This document shows positions 24,169-32,474 of a stretch of DNA of 64,000 nt, piece after piece. Source of the DNA: an uncultured Prevotellaceae bacterium (GTDB lineage Bacteria > Bacteroidota > Bacteroidia > Bacteroidales > Bacteroidaceae). The stretch spans positions 1 to 64,000 of the forward strand of contig CAMVIB010000008.1 of the NCBI GenBank assembly GCA_947167455.1. Direction: 5' to 3'. Numbering within the stretch: the first letter of the stretch is position 1; every line of letters starts with the position of its first letter. A program made the translations under genes and the position numbers. Under the pieces are notes generated by a model that saw only the letters and a list, made by a program, of their open reading frames with translations, was not told the DNA's origin and searched no databases.

Positions 24169-25893
24169 ATGAACAGCCGACTCACAACCCACATCTGCCG
24201 CGCAGCCATAGCAGCCGCACTGGCACTGGCCGTGGGCATCACCGCCGCACAGGCACAGACGGCCGACTACCGAGTCATCCCCCTGCCAACAAGCATCGTG
24301 GCCGACACCACTCGCACCTTTGTCCTCACCGACGGCATGACGGTGGCCTACGACAGCTCCAACCCCGCCATCTCCCGCAATGCCCAGTTCCTGAAGCAAT
24401 GGGTGGAGGAGGTGGCCGGCGTGAAGCTCCAGCTCGCACCCACCGACAAGAAGGCCGCCATCCAGCTCACCATCCGCAAGGCACCCGCAGCCACCACCAA
24501 GAAGGCCAAGGCCCTTGCCGACATGACCCCGCAGGAGCTGTCGGCCTACGACATCAGCGTCGGCAAGCGCGGCCTGCACATCACAGCCAACACCGACGAG
24601 GGGCTGTTCCGCGCAGCACAGACACTGCGCAAGAGCCTGCTCGCAGCACAGGAACAAACCACGGCCGCCGCCACGAAGGCCGAAGGAGCAGCCGCCACGG
24701 TGGCATTGCCCTACGCCACCATCCACGACGAGCCGCGCTTCGAATACCGCGGCGCACACCTCGACGTGGCACGCCACTACTTCGCCGTGCCCGTCATCAA
24801 GCAATACCTCGACCTCATGGCCCTGCACGGCTGCAACCAGCTCCACTGGCACATCACCGAAGACCAGGGCTGGCGCTTCGAGGTGAAAGCCCTGCCCGAG
24901 CTGGCGCGCAAGGGCAGCATACGCGAGCAGACCGTCATCGGCCACAACACCGGCGTCTATGACGGCCAGCGCTACGGCGGCTACTACACTCAGGAGGAGT
25001 GCCGCGAGCTGGTCAACTACGCCGCCGAGCGCTACATCAACATCATCCCCGAGATAGACCTGCCAGGCCACATGATGGGCGCACTGCACGTCTTTCCCAA
25101 CCTCGGATGCACCGGAGGACCATACCCCGTGTGGCCACACTGGGGCGTGAGCCATGAGGTGCTCTGCGCCGGCAACCCCGAGACCATCACCTTCCTCAAG
25201 ACCGTCCTGGGCGAGCTCTGCGACGTGTTTCCCTCGAAATACATCCACATCGGCGGCGACGAATGCCCCAAGCTGCGCTGGAAACAATGCCCCAAATGCC
25301 AAGCCAAGGCCCGCGAGCTGGGCCTGAGGGACGACGGCAAGCATAGTATAGAGAACCAGCTGCAGACGTGGATCAACCACGAGATGGAGGCATTCCTGCG
25401 CGAGCGCGGCCGCGACATGATAGGGTGGGACGAAGTGCTCGAGGGCGGTCTCACCCAGAGCGGCATCGTCATGTCGTGGCGCGGCGTCAAGGGCGGCATA
25501 GAAGCTGCCAAGGAGCACCACCGTGTCATCATGTCGCCAAACTCGTTCTGCTACATCGACTACTACCAGCTCAAGGACAACAGACGCCAGCCCGATGCCA
25601 TAGGTGGTTATCTGCCCATCTCAAAGGTTTATTCCTTCGAACCTCTCCAGCCCGACGACATCGCCGCCGACGAACAGAAGTACATCCTCGGCCCTCAGGT
25701 GAACCTGTGGACGGAGTACATTGCCTTCCCCCAGCACCTCTTCTACATGCTGCTGCCACGCCTCGACGCCATCAGCGAGGTGCAGTGGAGCCAACCCGGG
25801 CAGAAGGACTTCGACGACTTCTGCCGCCGGTTGCCGCGCATGAAGCGCCTCTACGACTCGCTCGGCATCAACTACTGCCGCGACATAGAATAA
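24169..25893 (+). CDS. Secreted GH20 beta-N-acetylhexosaminidase
   Basis: The 574-residue protein has a signal peptide (about 1-29, ending AQA). A GH20b-like N-domain (about 35-185) is followed by the catalytic TIM barrel starting FEYRGAHLDVARHYF. HIGGDECPK at 360-368 includes the Asp364-Glu365 catalytic pair. NQLHWHITEDQGWRFEVKAL and WTEYIAFPQHLFYMLLPRL are also GH20 landmarks. It should remove terminal GlcNAc/GalNAc from host or dietary glycans in the periplasm. It is 127 bp after thrC and followed by an ABC ATPase gene within 9 bp. Confidence 0.95.
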   Translation: MNSRLTTHICRAAIAAALALAVGITAAQAQTADYRVIPLPTSIVADTTRTFVLTDGMTVAYDSSNPAISRNAQFLKQWVEEVAGVKLQLAPTDKKAAIQLTIRKAPAATTKKAKALADMTPQELSAYDISVGKRGLHITANTDEGLFRAAQTLRKSLLAAQEQTTAAATKAEGAAATVALPYATIHDEPRFEYRGAHLDVARHYFAVPVIKQYLDLMALHGCNQLHWHITEDQGWRFEVKALPELARKGSIREQTVIGHNTGVYDGQRYGGYYTQEECRELVNYAAERYINIIPEIDLPGHMMGALHVFPNLGCTGGPYPVWPHWGVSHEVLCAGNPETITFLKTVLGELCDVFPSKYIHIGGDECPKLRWKQCPKCQAKARELGLRDDGKHSIENQLQTWINHEMEAFLRERGRDMIGWDEVLEGGLTQSGIVMSWRGVKGGIEAAKEHHRVIMSPNSFCYIDYYQLKDNRRQPDAIGGYLPISKVYSFEPLQPDDIAADEQKYILGPQVNLWTEYIAFPQHLFYMLLPRLDAISEVQWSQPGQKDFDDFCRRLPRMKRLYDSLGINYCRDIE

Positions 25894-25902
25894 GCCCCAC
25901 GC

Positions 25903-26697
25903 ATGCAACTCAACGGCCTCACAATAGGCTACCGCTCGCGACATGCCACTCATGTGGTGGCACGCGACATCAACGCCACCTTGGAACCGGGCAGACTGAC
26001 ATGTCTGCTCGGCCCCAATGGTGCGGGCAAGAGCACACTGCTACGCACCCTTGCTGCTTTCCAGCCACCACTGGCCGGCAACATTTACCTCAACCAGCGC
26101 CCGCTGGAGACTTTCACACCCGTGGAGTTGGCCAGACACATAGGGGTGGTGCTCACCGAACGTCCCGACGTTCGCGAGATGCGTGTCCGAGACCTCGTGG
26201 CGATGGGCCGCACGCCATACACCGGATTCTGGGGGCGCCTCAATTCCGATGACGAGGCCGCCGTGGCCGATGCAATAGCTCTCGTGGGCATAGAGAGCCT
26301 CAGTCAGCGCATGGTGCACACGCTGAGCGACGGGGAGCGTCAGAAGGCAATGATAGCCAAGGCACTGGCACAGCAGACACCCGTGATTTTCCTCGACGAG
26401 CCGACGGCATTCCTCGACTTCCCGTCCAAAGCCGACACAATGCTGCTCCTCTCCAGGCTTGCCCACGATATGCAGAAGACAATTTTCCTCTCCACCCACG
26501 ACCTCGACATGGCACTCCAGACAGCCGACGAGCTTTGGCTCCTGGGTCAGGAGCTGCAAATAGGCACACCGCGCCAACTTGCCGACAGTGGCACGCTGGC
26601 ACGATTCTTCGCCGGCCCCGGTATCAGCTTTGATGCCGGGACACTGCGGTTCAACGTTGAGAACAGAAGCGGCCGAGACCCGTCACGGAGAGCATAG
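25903..26697 (+). CDS. ABC transporter ATP-binding protein, iron/cobalamin importer type
   Basis: The 264-residue ATPase has Walker A GPNGAGKS at 37-44, signature LSDGE at 141-145 and Walker B VIFLDEP (Asp165-Glu166). Overall pattern (VELARHIGVVLTERPDVREM and MGRTPYTGFWGRL) fits the FecE/BtuD subfamily, which powers FecCD-like permeases for siderophores, heme or cobalamin. No permease or binding protein is present here, so its partner must be encoded elsewhere. The gene begins 9 bp after the GH20 stop, on the same strand. Confidence 0.9.
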   Translation: MQLNGLTIGYRSRHATHVVARDINATLEPGRLTCLLGPNGAGKSTLLRTLAAFQPPLAGNIYLNQRPLETFTPVELARHIGVVLTERPDVREMRVRDLVAMGRTPYTGFWGRLNSDDEAAVADAIALVGIESLSQRMVHTLSDGERQKAMIAKALAQQTPVIFLDEPTAFLDFPSKADTMLLLSRLAHDMQKTIFLSTHDLDMALQTADELWLLGQELQIGTPRQLADSGTLARFFAGPGISFDAGTLRFNVENRSGRDPSRRA

Positions 26698-26774
26698 CAC
26701 GATTAAAGCACGCCGACCGTAAGATGCCGACGTCGTAGGGCACAATGCTTCAAGAAGAAAGGCATGAGACAGCA

Positions 26775-27089
26775 TCAGTCCAGATGAAAGACTTCCTGTA
26801 GAGGAATGGTGACAGGACTGTTGTCGTCGTTTGTCTCCATAATGTCCTTCATGTAAGCCCACCAACGCTGAGTCGTCTCGTCGGCACCCATGTCCTGCGA
26901 ACTCTGTTCGCCGTCTATTTCCTGATACCCGAAGAGGATATTCGTATCGCGATCCCAGTAGATACTATAGTTGCCGACACCGGCATCCTTGATTTGCTTT
27001 TTCAGTTCGGGCCACAGAGCCGCGTGACGACGTTCATACTCTGCTTCGAAGCCTGGCTTCAAGAACATTTTAAATGCGAAACGTTTCAT
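26775..27089 (-). CDS. rhaM: L-rhamnose mutarotase
   Basis: The 104-residue protein opens MKRFAFKMFLKPGFEAEYERRHAALWPEL, the signature of RhaM, which interconverts L-rhamnose anomers. NYSIYWDRDTNILFGYQE and WWAYMKDIMETN complete the family pattern. The start at 27089 agrees with the -7 box TACCTTTG upstream. Neighbouring genes are not rhamnose genes, so it acts with enzymes elsewhere. The divergent AraC HTH protein across the shared upstream region may regulate it (inference). Confidence 0.92.
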   Translation of the reverse strand: MKRFAFKMFLKPGFEAEYERRHAALWPELKKQIKDAGVGNYSIYWDRDTNILFGYQEIDGEQSSQDMGADETTQRWWAYMKDIMETNDDNSPVTIPLQEVFHLD

Positions 27090-27130
27090 ACATGAGAGAA
27101 TTATAAAAAAAAATATTACGAATTCCGCTG

Positions 27131-27164
27131 CAAAGGTAGTGAAAAGTTTTATACTCTGAGCCAA
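27131..27164 (-). promoter_or_regulatory. rhaM promoter
   Basis: On the minus strand TTG (27164-27162), a 23-bp spacer and TACCTTTG (27138-27131) precede the ATG at 27089. The spacer is slightly long. Confidence 0.55.
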
Positions 27165-27284
27165 TTTTTCACACTTTTCTTCTCTTATTGTATCTGAGGG
27201 GTCATATCTCTCACAATTTAAGTCTTATGAGGGCCGAATCTGAAAATTGGCCCGCAAAACAAATGCAATTGATTTTGAATCAAC

Positions 27285-27292
27285 TATCTTTG
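27285..27292 (+). promoter_or_regulatory. -7 box of the AraC-type HTH gene
   Basis: TATCTTTG, followed by a leader of about 70 nt to ATG 27367. Because the leader has in-frame stops (TAA 27352-27354), the coding region cannot extend upstream, so the protein is not a 5'-misannotated full AraC. Confidence 0.6.
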
Positions 27293-27366
27293 CAGCGCAA
27301 GGTGGTGGAAAGCATACCAAAATCCACCGAGCGCCACAGGTATTAACTTTTTAAAACGCATCTCTA

Positions 27367-27687
27367 ATGGACGGTAAAATAGATTTACTCGATTTCATGC
27401 AAAAGAACTTCCGACAGGACTACTCAATGTCTGAGTTTGCCAAAGCCTCAGGCCGTAGCCTCTCGACTTTCAAGCGTGACTTCAAGAAGATAAGCGATCT
27501 CTCACCTGAGAGGTGGCTTACAGACTACCGCTTACGGTCTGCCGTCGAACTTCTCCGTCGTGGACGCCGGGTGTCGGACGTATGCTTCGATGTTGGTTTC
27601 AAGAACGTATCGCACTTCTCAGCAATCTTCAAACGAAAGTTCGGCGTAACTCCTGGAGAAGTCAGAAAGGGCTTACCCATTAAATGA
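27367..27687 (+). CDS. HTH-only AraC-family transcriptional regulator
   Basis: The 106-residue protein is only the AraC/XylS DNA-binding domain: MSEFAKASGRSLSTFKRDFKK (first HTH), SPERWLTDYRLRSAVELL, and VCFDVGFKNVSHFSAIFKRKFG (second HTH). Full-length family members have about 180 extra N-terminal residues for ligand binding. Those are absent, with a stop codon and a promoter just upstream. It may be a constitutive or truncated regulator. A strong terminator follows. Confidence 0.88.
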   Translation: MDGKIDLLDFMQKNFRQDYSMSEFAKASGRSLSTFKRDFKKISDLSPERWLTDYRLRSAVELLRRGRRVSDVCFDVGFKNVSHFSAIFKRKFGVTPGEVRKGLPIK

Positions 27688-27702
27688 CAAATTTACACTT
27701 TA

Positions 27703-27728
27703 AGCTGCGAGCTTGCTCGCAGCTTTTT
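27703..27728 (+). terminator. Rho-independent terminator after the AraC gene
   Basis: AGCTGCGAG (27703-27711), loop CTTG, CTCGCAGCT (27716-27724) and a T-run: a 9-bp perfect stem, 15 bp after the stop codon. Confidence 0.92.
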
Positions 27729-27890
27729 CTATGCATACATCACGACTTGCGGCCTGCACATAGCTGCCGTTGACCCGTAACGTGACACATTTCCACACTG
27801 ACTACCTGCCCTCAGCCCTCACAATAGCAGATAGCAACTGGGTATATTCCCACCTTTTTTCGCCGCAAATGAAAAAAATTGGAGAAATAT

Positions 27891-27921
27891 TTGGCCATTA
27901 TGCAAATTTGCGCTACCTTTG
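27891..27921 (+). promoter_or_regulatory. tRNA-Met promoter
   Basis: TTG 27891-27893, a 20-bp spacer and TACCTTTG 27914-27921: a near-ideal Bacteroidota promoter, about 50 bp before the tRNA. Confidence 0.75.
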
Positions 27922-27972
27922 CACCCGCATTCAGGAAGGACGCTATGAGCCAGCCAGATTGCATCAGCTTAT

Positions 27973-28046
27973 GGCGGGATAGCTCAGCTGGTTAGAGCGC
28001 ATGATTCATAATCATGAGGTCATGGGTTCAATCCCCATTCCCGCTA
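27973..28046 (+). tRNA. tRNA-Met (CAT anticodon)
   Basis: The 74-nt cloverleaf begins GGCGGGATAGCTCAGCTGG, with anticodon CAT at 28007-28009 in loop TTCATAA closed by ATGA/TCAT, T-arm GGGTTCAATCCCC, and an acceptor end TCCCGCTA. The 1-72 pair is G-U as in other Bacteroidota tRNA-Met. CCA is not encoded. CAT could in principle be a lysidine-modified tRNA-Ile, but the body matches elongator Met. Confidence 0.95.
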
Positions 28047-28055
28047 CGCTAAGAT

Positions 28056-28088
28056 GAGAGGGTTACGAAAGTAGCTCTCTTGTTTTTT
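28056..28088 (+). terminator. Terminator after tRNA-Met
   Basis: GAGAGGGTTAC and GTAGCTCTC around a GAAA tetraloop form an imperfect stem, followed by TTGTTTTTTG. Confidence 0.8.
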
Positions 28089-28119
28089 GTACATGACTCT
28101 CTTTACGTCGCATGACATG

Positions 28120-28190
28120 CATCACTCACCAATCGCTAAGAAGGCTCCGGAACAGATGTTCGGAGCCTTCTTTGCGATTGGTGAGTGATG
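28120..28190. terminator. Very long hairpin (33-34-bp arms) downstream of ferredoxin gene
   Basis: The left arm at 28120-28153 (starting CATCACTCACCAATCGC, ending CTCCGGAAC) and the right arm at 28158-28190 (starting GTTCGGAGCC, ending GGTGAGTGATG) are reverse complements apart from one mismatch and one extra base. The loop is AGAT. The central AGAAGGCTCC/GGAGCCTTCTTT part is a plus-strand intrinsic terminator. On the minus strand it lies 54 bp after the ferredoxin stop. It probably terminates in both directions. The extra outer 17 bp are more than a terminator needs. Confidence 0.8.
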
Positions 28191-28243
28191 CCCGTTGCTT
28201 GTCGGGGCTTGTCGTTGCTCTTTCAGAGCCTGCAGTTGCTTTT

Positions 28244-28411
28244 TCAGGGCTTGCTGATTGCGCCAGAGGGGCAAGCCTCAGCACATGTGCCACACTCCGT
28301 GCACTCATCGGGGTTGATGCTATAGATGTCGCCCTCGGAGATAGCGCCCACGGGGCATTCGTCGATACATGTGCCGCAAGCGACGCAGTCTTCACTAATT
28401 ACGTAAGCCAT
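28244..28411 (-). CDS. Small 2[4Fe-4S] ferredoxin
   Basis: The 55-residue protein has the clostridial-type double cluster arrangement: CVACGTCIDECPVGAIS then CTECGTCAEACPSGAIS, i.e. two CxxCxxCxxxCP motifs. It starts MAYVISEDC, the usual ferredoxin start. It is an electron carrier at low potential, for example for pyruvate:ferredoxin oxidoreductase. A complete promoter lies just upstream (28465-28494) and a large hairpin downstream. Length is normal. Confidence 0.95.
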   Translation of the reverse strand: MAYVISEDCVACGTCIDECPVGAISEGDIYSINPDECTECGTCAEACPSGAISKP

Positions 28412-28464
28412 AATGATACTATTAAATGTTTAAGAAAATGTGATTATTGCCTTGTTTTGCGGCG

Positions 28465-28494
28465 CAAAGATACCTACTTTCGGTGATTTCCCAA
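28465..28494 (-). promoter_or_regulatory. Ferredoxin promoter
   Basis: Minus-strand TTG (28494-28492), a 19-bp spacer and TATCTTTG (28472-28465): the consensus Bacteroidota promoter. The leader to ATG 28411 is about 50 nt. Confidence 0.8.
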
Positions 28495-28544
28495 AACTTT
28501 CAGGCACTTTTTTGCATCTTCGATACCCAAATTATGTGATTTCG

Positions 28545-30707
28545 TCACCTTATGAGCACTTTTCTGCCATCAACGATGTGCAAGCCACGTTGCTTTGGCG
28601 ACACGGGGCGGCCAAGCATGTCATACTGCCGTGCGTTCATGGCATCGGACGCCGGGCCATGGTACATCGGCACCTCTGTCACGCCATCGGTGATGCTGAC
28701 ATTTGACACGACATTCTGCTGGGTGCTGTTGATGCGCACCTGGAAACGGAAGCGTGCCGTGACGAGCTGCCCGTCGTCGGTGCGGTACTGGAATGTCGGC
28801 ATGATGGTATATGTCGTGTTCTGCCTGGCGTTGTTGGGGTGATAGCCAATGTTGAAAGTCAGCGATGCCGGGTCGAAATCGCAGAACACCACTGCTCCAC
28901 TGCCCCATGCCTTCAGTTCGCCATTCGGTCCGAACCAATGTCCGTAGGCAGCATTGGTATTGGTGCCTGCCACGTTGGGTTGTATGCCGTTGTCCGACGA
29001 CGTACAATACATGATTTTACCCTTGGCAGGGCCGTTGTCACTCCAACCCACGAGTCTCGAGGCTATCTGGTTGGGCTGCAGCTGGAAAGCGTAGGCCAGT
29101 GCCTGCTGCACATCAGGGCTTAGCGTCACGGGGGCCGTGGCATAGTTGCTGTTGCGCCCCACTCGCACATCCCATTCGAAGAGCACATCGTGCGGCTCTG
29201 CCTCATCGATGTGCGTTGACACGTAGATGGTGGCCTTGTTGGTGGATGTCAGTATGTCTGTCCCCTCCAGCGTCAGGCGGTATGGCCAGATGTAGTCGCC
29301 GGTAAGCGGCGAGTCATCCCATTTGTGCTGAACGTAGGTCGTGGGTGCCGGCGATACAATCATCCACAGCTTGCTCACCTGTGCAGGGACTTCCATGCTG
29401 ACGTCAGCCAGCTGTTCGCCCGTGCCCCGACAATACACGGAGTCGGCATTGAAGTAGTGGCGGGTGCCATCCTTCATCAGTGCCACGAAGCCCAGCCGGA
29501 AGCCCTTCTGCGCGTCCTTGGCCTGACTGGGATATGTCTTTCTGTTGATGGCCGCGAACTGCGATTCTCCGTTGAGCATCTCGCCGGGGTCGCCCTCGGC
29601 GAGGTTGGCGGTGGGTTTCATGGCCGTGAAGTGGGCCGTGATGACACTCCCTGCCGTCGGCAGCTGCAGGGGAATGATGTTGAAGCCAGTGACCTGAGGT
29701 GCGCTGGCGGCTGCCACCTGATAGGTATGGTCGGCAGTGCGCACGGCACGGTATTCGAAGTCGCCGACGTATGCGTTGCGATACTGCTTGGCCACATCGA
29801 AATCCCATGTCGCGCAGCGTGCGGCATAGTCGTAGTAACGGCGATAGAGCTCCTCGACCGACCAGCTGCGTGAGCGCATGAGAGCCTGGTTGAAGTCTAT
29901 GGCCACTTTGGTGTCGTAGTTCCAAACGTTGGCCACGGCACGCAGGTCGTCGCTGAACTGGCACAGGTAGTAGAGGAACCAGTAGCTCTGATAGCGATGC
30001 CACTCATGGGTGAATGCGAGGTTATGGCTCTTGCGGAAGACGTTGACGCTCTGGCTGAACATCTCGTTGGGATAGCTTTGCAGCGACTGCCATTGTGCCG
30101 TCTGTTCCCAGATGCCGGCACCCTTGCCGATTGCGCTGTGGAAGCCTGTCTGCACGCTGGCATCCTGGCCATGGCGCGAAGCCTCGGAGTAGCACATATA
30201 GTGGAACGAATGCCCGATCTCATGAGCCACTGCCGACCCCACGGGCTTGCATGTGTTGGGGCTGAGCCACAGGGCAGACACCTGATAGTCATAGCCTCCG
30301 CCGTAGCAGGCCCAGTCCGTGGTGTGGTTCATGAGTACCATCACCTTATATTTCGAGAGATTGCTCGTCTGCGGGTTCACGAATCCGAGGGTGTTGATTT
30401 CGAGGTCGAAGAAGGCCTCACATTTCTTCAGCAGGTCGTTGATGTCCACATAGTACGGGCTTGACGTAGGCAGCTGGTCGGGAGCTTTGTTGCCGTAGTA
30501 TTTGTCCCAAAGCACGATGACGTTTTCCGTCTCTCGGCTTCGTGTCTTCGACCATGTGTAGCTGTTGTCTGGGTCACTCTCGGCGTAGAGCAGCGAGTCG
30601 GCAGGCCATGGATTTCTCCATTCGTTGGGAACGTACATCGTCTTGTCGGCCATGGCCGTCAGCGACGATGCTGAGATTGAAAAAAAGAGCAGAGTTTTTC
30701 TTAGCAT
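28545..30707 (-). CDS. Secreted putative zinc metalloprotease with DUF4859-like domain and C-terminal sorting motif
   Basis: The 720-residue protein has a signal peptide (MLRKTLLFFSISASSLTAMA, 1-20). A peptidase-like region (about 25-330) contains HEIGH at 162-166, a gluzincin-type zinc motif, and resembles DUF6055. The middle is beta-rich. A segment around 560-680 (FQLQPNQIASRLVGWSD, GAVVFCDFDP) resembles DUF4859. The end QYDMLGRPVSPKQRGLHIVD followed by GRKVLIR resembles a type-IX-secretion C-terminal signal. The start is set at 30707 because earlier codons overlap the GH43 end. It follows GH43 by 32 bp and may act on glycoprotein. The exact peptidase family is uncertain. Confidence 0.75.
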   Translation of the reverse strand: MLRKTLLFFSISASSLTAMADKTMYVPNEWRNPWPADSLLYAESDPDNSYTWSKTRSRETENVIVLWDKYYGNKAPDQLPTSSPYYVDINDLLKKCEAFFDLEINTLGFVNPQTSNLSKYKVMVLMNHTTDWACYGGGYDYQVSALWLSPNTCKPVGSAVAHEIGHSFHYMCYSEASRHGQDASVQTGFHSAIGKGAGIWEQTAQWQSLQSYPNEMFSQSVNVFRKSHNLAFTHEWHRYQSYWFLYYLCQFSDDLRAVANVWNYDTKVAIDFNQALMRSRSWSVEELYRRYYDYAARCATWDFDVAKQYRNAYVGDFEYRAVRTADHTYQVAAASAPQVTGFNIIPLQLPTAGSVITAHFTAMKPTANLAEGDPGEMLNGESQFAAINRKTYPSQAKDAQKGFRLGFVALMKDGTRHYFNADSVYCRGTGEQLADVSMEVPAQVSKLWMIVSPAPTTYVQHKWDDSPLTGDYIWPYRLTLEGTDILTSTNKATIYVSTHIDEAEPHDVLFEWDVRVGRNSNYATAPVTLSPDVQQALAYAFQLQPNQIASRLVGWSDNGPAKGKIMYCTSSDNGIQPNVAGTNTNAAYGHWFGPNGELKAWGSGAVVFCDFDPASLTFNIGYHPNNARQNTTYTIMPTFQYRTDDGQLVTARFRFQVRINSTQQNVVSNVSITDGVTEVPMYHGPASDAMNARQYDMLGRPVSPKQRGLHIVDGRKVLIR

Positions 30708-30739
30708 TTCTGTAAATTTATAGTTTTGAATGTCATCAA

Positions 30740-31792
30740 TCAGCGTTTGCGTTGCTTCACTTTCACGGGTGCCACGCCCTCCTGCGTGGGTCGTACGCGT
30801 CGTATGGTGCCGTCGGCATTGAATGTCATGCGGTCTATGCACACCTGACGGTGGAAGCCCGGCCCCTTGTCCTTGGCGAGGTATGCCGGATTGATGCGAT
30901 GATACACTATGTACCATTCATCGCGCCCCGGCAGCTGAAGTACGCTGTTGTGTGCCGGGCCGTAGATGCCGGCATCGGCATCCTGGATGAGCACCACCGG
31001 GTCTGCGGCCACGGTGATGGGTCCGAGTGGCGACGTGGCAGTGCCGTAGGCCACATGGTAGTTTGGCGAGCCCGTGTCATCGACGCTCCATAAGAAATAG
31101 TAGAGTCCGTTGCGGCAGAAGACGTAAGGTGCCTCACGGTAGGCATAGTCTTGCAGCGTGCCCCCTGCCGGGGTCATTAAGGTTGTGGTGCCAGGCTTGA
31201 GGCTCGTCATGTCGTCGTTGAGCTCAGCGCCGGCCATGTAGCCGTTGCCCCAGTAGAGATAGAACTTACCGGAAGCCGGGTCTTGGAACACATCGACGTC
31301 AATCTGCTGCCCGTGGTTCTGGCCTTCGGGCAGTGCATCGACGATAGGCGAGCCGTGGTCGGTGAATGGTCCAGTGGGGTTGTCGGCAATGGCGACGCCG
31401 ATAGCCTTGCGGTTGTTCTTGGGGTTGTGGCCGGAGTAGTAGAAGTAGTATTTCCACCCGCTGTCGGTCTTGCGCTCTATGATGCACGGAGCCCAGGCGT
31501 TGCCCACGGCCCACGGCACCTGGTCTGTTCCGAGGTCGAGCATTATGCCCTCATGCCGCCAGTCTGTGAGGTCGGCCGAAGAGAACACCGTGAAGTAGTA
31601 GCCTCCCCATCCCGGCATGCCGTCGGTGGTAGAGTAGATGTAGAAACGTCCCGTCTGCTCAGAGAAGAGCACCTCGGGGTCGGCATGGAACTCCGGCAGG
31701 ATGGGATTGCCGCTCGTGCGGTGTCTGCCAGACTTGGCAGCTGCGCTGCAGCAGAGCGTCAGCGCCATGATGAAGGTTGTGAGTTGTCGCAT
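30740..31792 (-). CDS. Secreted GH43-family glycoside hydrolase
   Basis: The 350-residue protein has a signal peptide (about 1-19, CCSAAA). The five-bladed propeller begins NPILPEFHADPEVLF, with Asp38 in the DPE motif as the expected base. WAVGNAWAPCIIERKTDSGWKYY and HNSVLQLPGRDEWYIVYHRI are GH43 landmarks. Substrate is probably arabinan, xylan or a galactan, but cannot be specified. It lies 60 bp after tadA and 32 bp before the metalloprotease gene. Confidence 0.88.
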   Translation of the reverse strand: MRQLTTFIMALTLCCSAAAKSGRHRTSGNPILPEFHADPEVLFSEQTGRFYIYSTTDGMPGWGGYYFTVFSSADLTDWRHEGIMLDLGTDQVPWAVGNAWAPCIIERKTDSGWKYYFYYSGHNPKNNRKAIGVAIADNPTGPFTDHGSPIVDALPEGQNHGQQIDVDVFQDPASGKFYLYWGNGYMAGAELNDDMTSLKPGTTTLMTPAGGTLQDYAYREAPYVFCRNGLYYFLWSVDDTGSPNYHVAYGTATSPLGPITVAADPVVLIQDADAGIYGPAHNSVLQLPGRDEWYIVYHRINPAYLAKDKGPGFHRQVCIDRMTFNADGTIRRVRPTQEGVAPVKVKQRKR

Positions 31793-31852
31793 GATTTTTA
31801 TGTGTTTTAGTTAGTTGGTGTGATGTTGTATGTGTCTGCGTTGCGAGTATGG

Positions 31853-32302
31853 TCAGCGTTTCTGCCTGAAGAAGTGGCGCACGATTGCCGCCGCCTCCTC
31901 CTGCATGATGCCCGCCTGCAGCTGTGTGCGCGGATGCAGGCAGCTCGGTGCCATGGCAGTGAATCCCCGCTTGGCGTCGGGCGTGGCATATACGATGCGG
32001 CCTATCTGTGCCCATGCCAGTGCTCCGGCGCACATCAGACACGGCTCCACGGTGACGTAGAGCGTGCAGTCGTTGAGGTATTTGCCACCCAGGGCCGTGG
32101 CCGCAGCAGTGATGGCCTGCATCTCGGCATGTGCTGTGACGTCGTTGAGCCGCTCGGTGAGGTTGTGAGCCTTGGCCACCACCTGTCCGCCTGCCACGAT
32201 GACGGCGCCGATGGGCACCTCGTCCTCGTCGGCGGCACGGCGCGCCTCGTCGAGTGCCATGCGCATGAAACGCTGGTCGGCAATGTTGTCTGTCTCTGCC
32301 AT
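31853..32302 (-). CDS. tadA: tRNA-specific adenosine deaminase
   Basis: The 149-residue zinc deaminase makes inosine at wobble A34 of tRNA-Arg. Zinc ligands are in HAE (58-60) and PCLMC (87-91), Glu60 being the proton shuttle. LNDVTAHAEMQAI is the TadA signature. The ATG at 32302 is chosen because the longer reading would start at or before the predicted transcription start. TTG/TACCTTTG promoter at 32333-32364. Confidence 0.95.
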   Translation of the reverse strand: MAETDNIADQRFMRMALDEARRAADEDEVPIGAVIVAGGQVVAKAHNLTERLNDVTAHAEMQAITAAATALGGKYLNDCTLYVTVEPCLMCAGALAWAQIGRIVYATPDAKRGFTAMAPSCLHPRTQLQAGIMQEEAAAIVRHFFRQKR

Positions 32303-32332
32303 TTTATCCACATTACTACGTAAAAGGTGCTG

Positions 32333-32364
32333 CAAAGGTACGAGTTTTTGTTGAAAATTATCAA
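32333..32364 (-). promoter_or_regulatory. tadA promoter
   Basis: Minus-strand TTG (32364-32362), a 21-bp spacer and TACCTTTG (32340-32333). Confidence 0.65.
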
Positions 32365-32425
32365 GAAAAGTAGTTATATAACTATAAAAAGGTTTAAAAC
32401 GCTCGACTTTTAGTCGGAAAATACC

Positions 32426-32433
32426 TACCTTTG
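32426..32433 (+). promoter_or_regulatory. -7 box of the parAB operon
   Basis: TACCTTTG, about 40 bp before ATG 32475. No clear TTG 19-21 bp upstream. A purine-rich AAAAAGGAATAG lies just before the start. Confidence 0.55.
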
Positions 32434-32474
32434 CCGCTCAAAGTCTCTTATGTGGAGCACAAAAAGGAATAGAA

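Noticed and set aside
24160-25521. 453-codon minus-strand frame opposite the GH20 gene
   Set aside because: Antisense shadow of the hexosaminidase.
28126-28395. 89-codon minus-strand frame over the ferredoxin
   Set aside because: Different frame from the clear 55-residue ferredoxin; runs through the palindrome.
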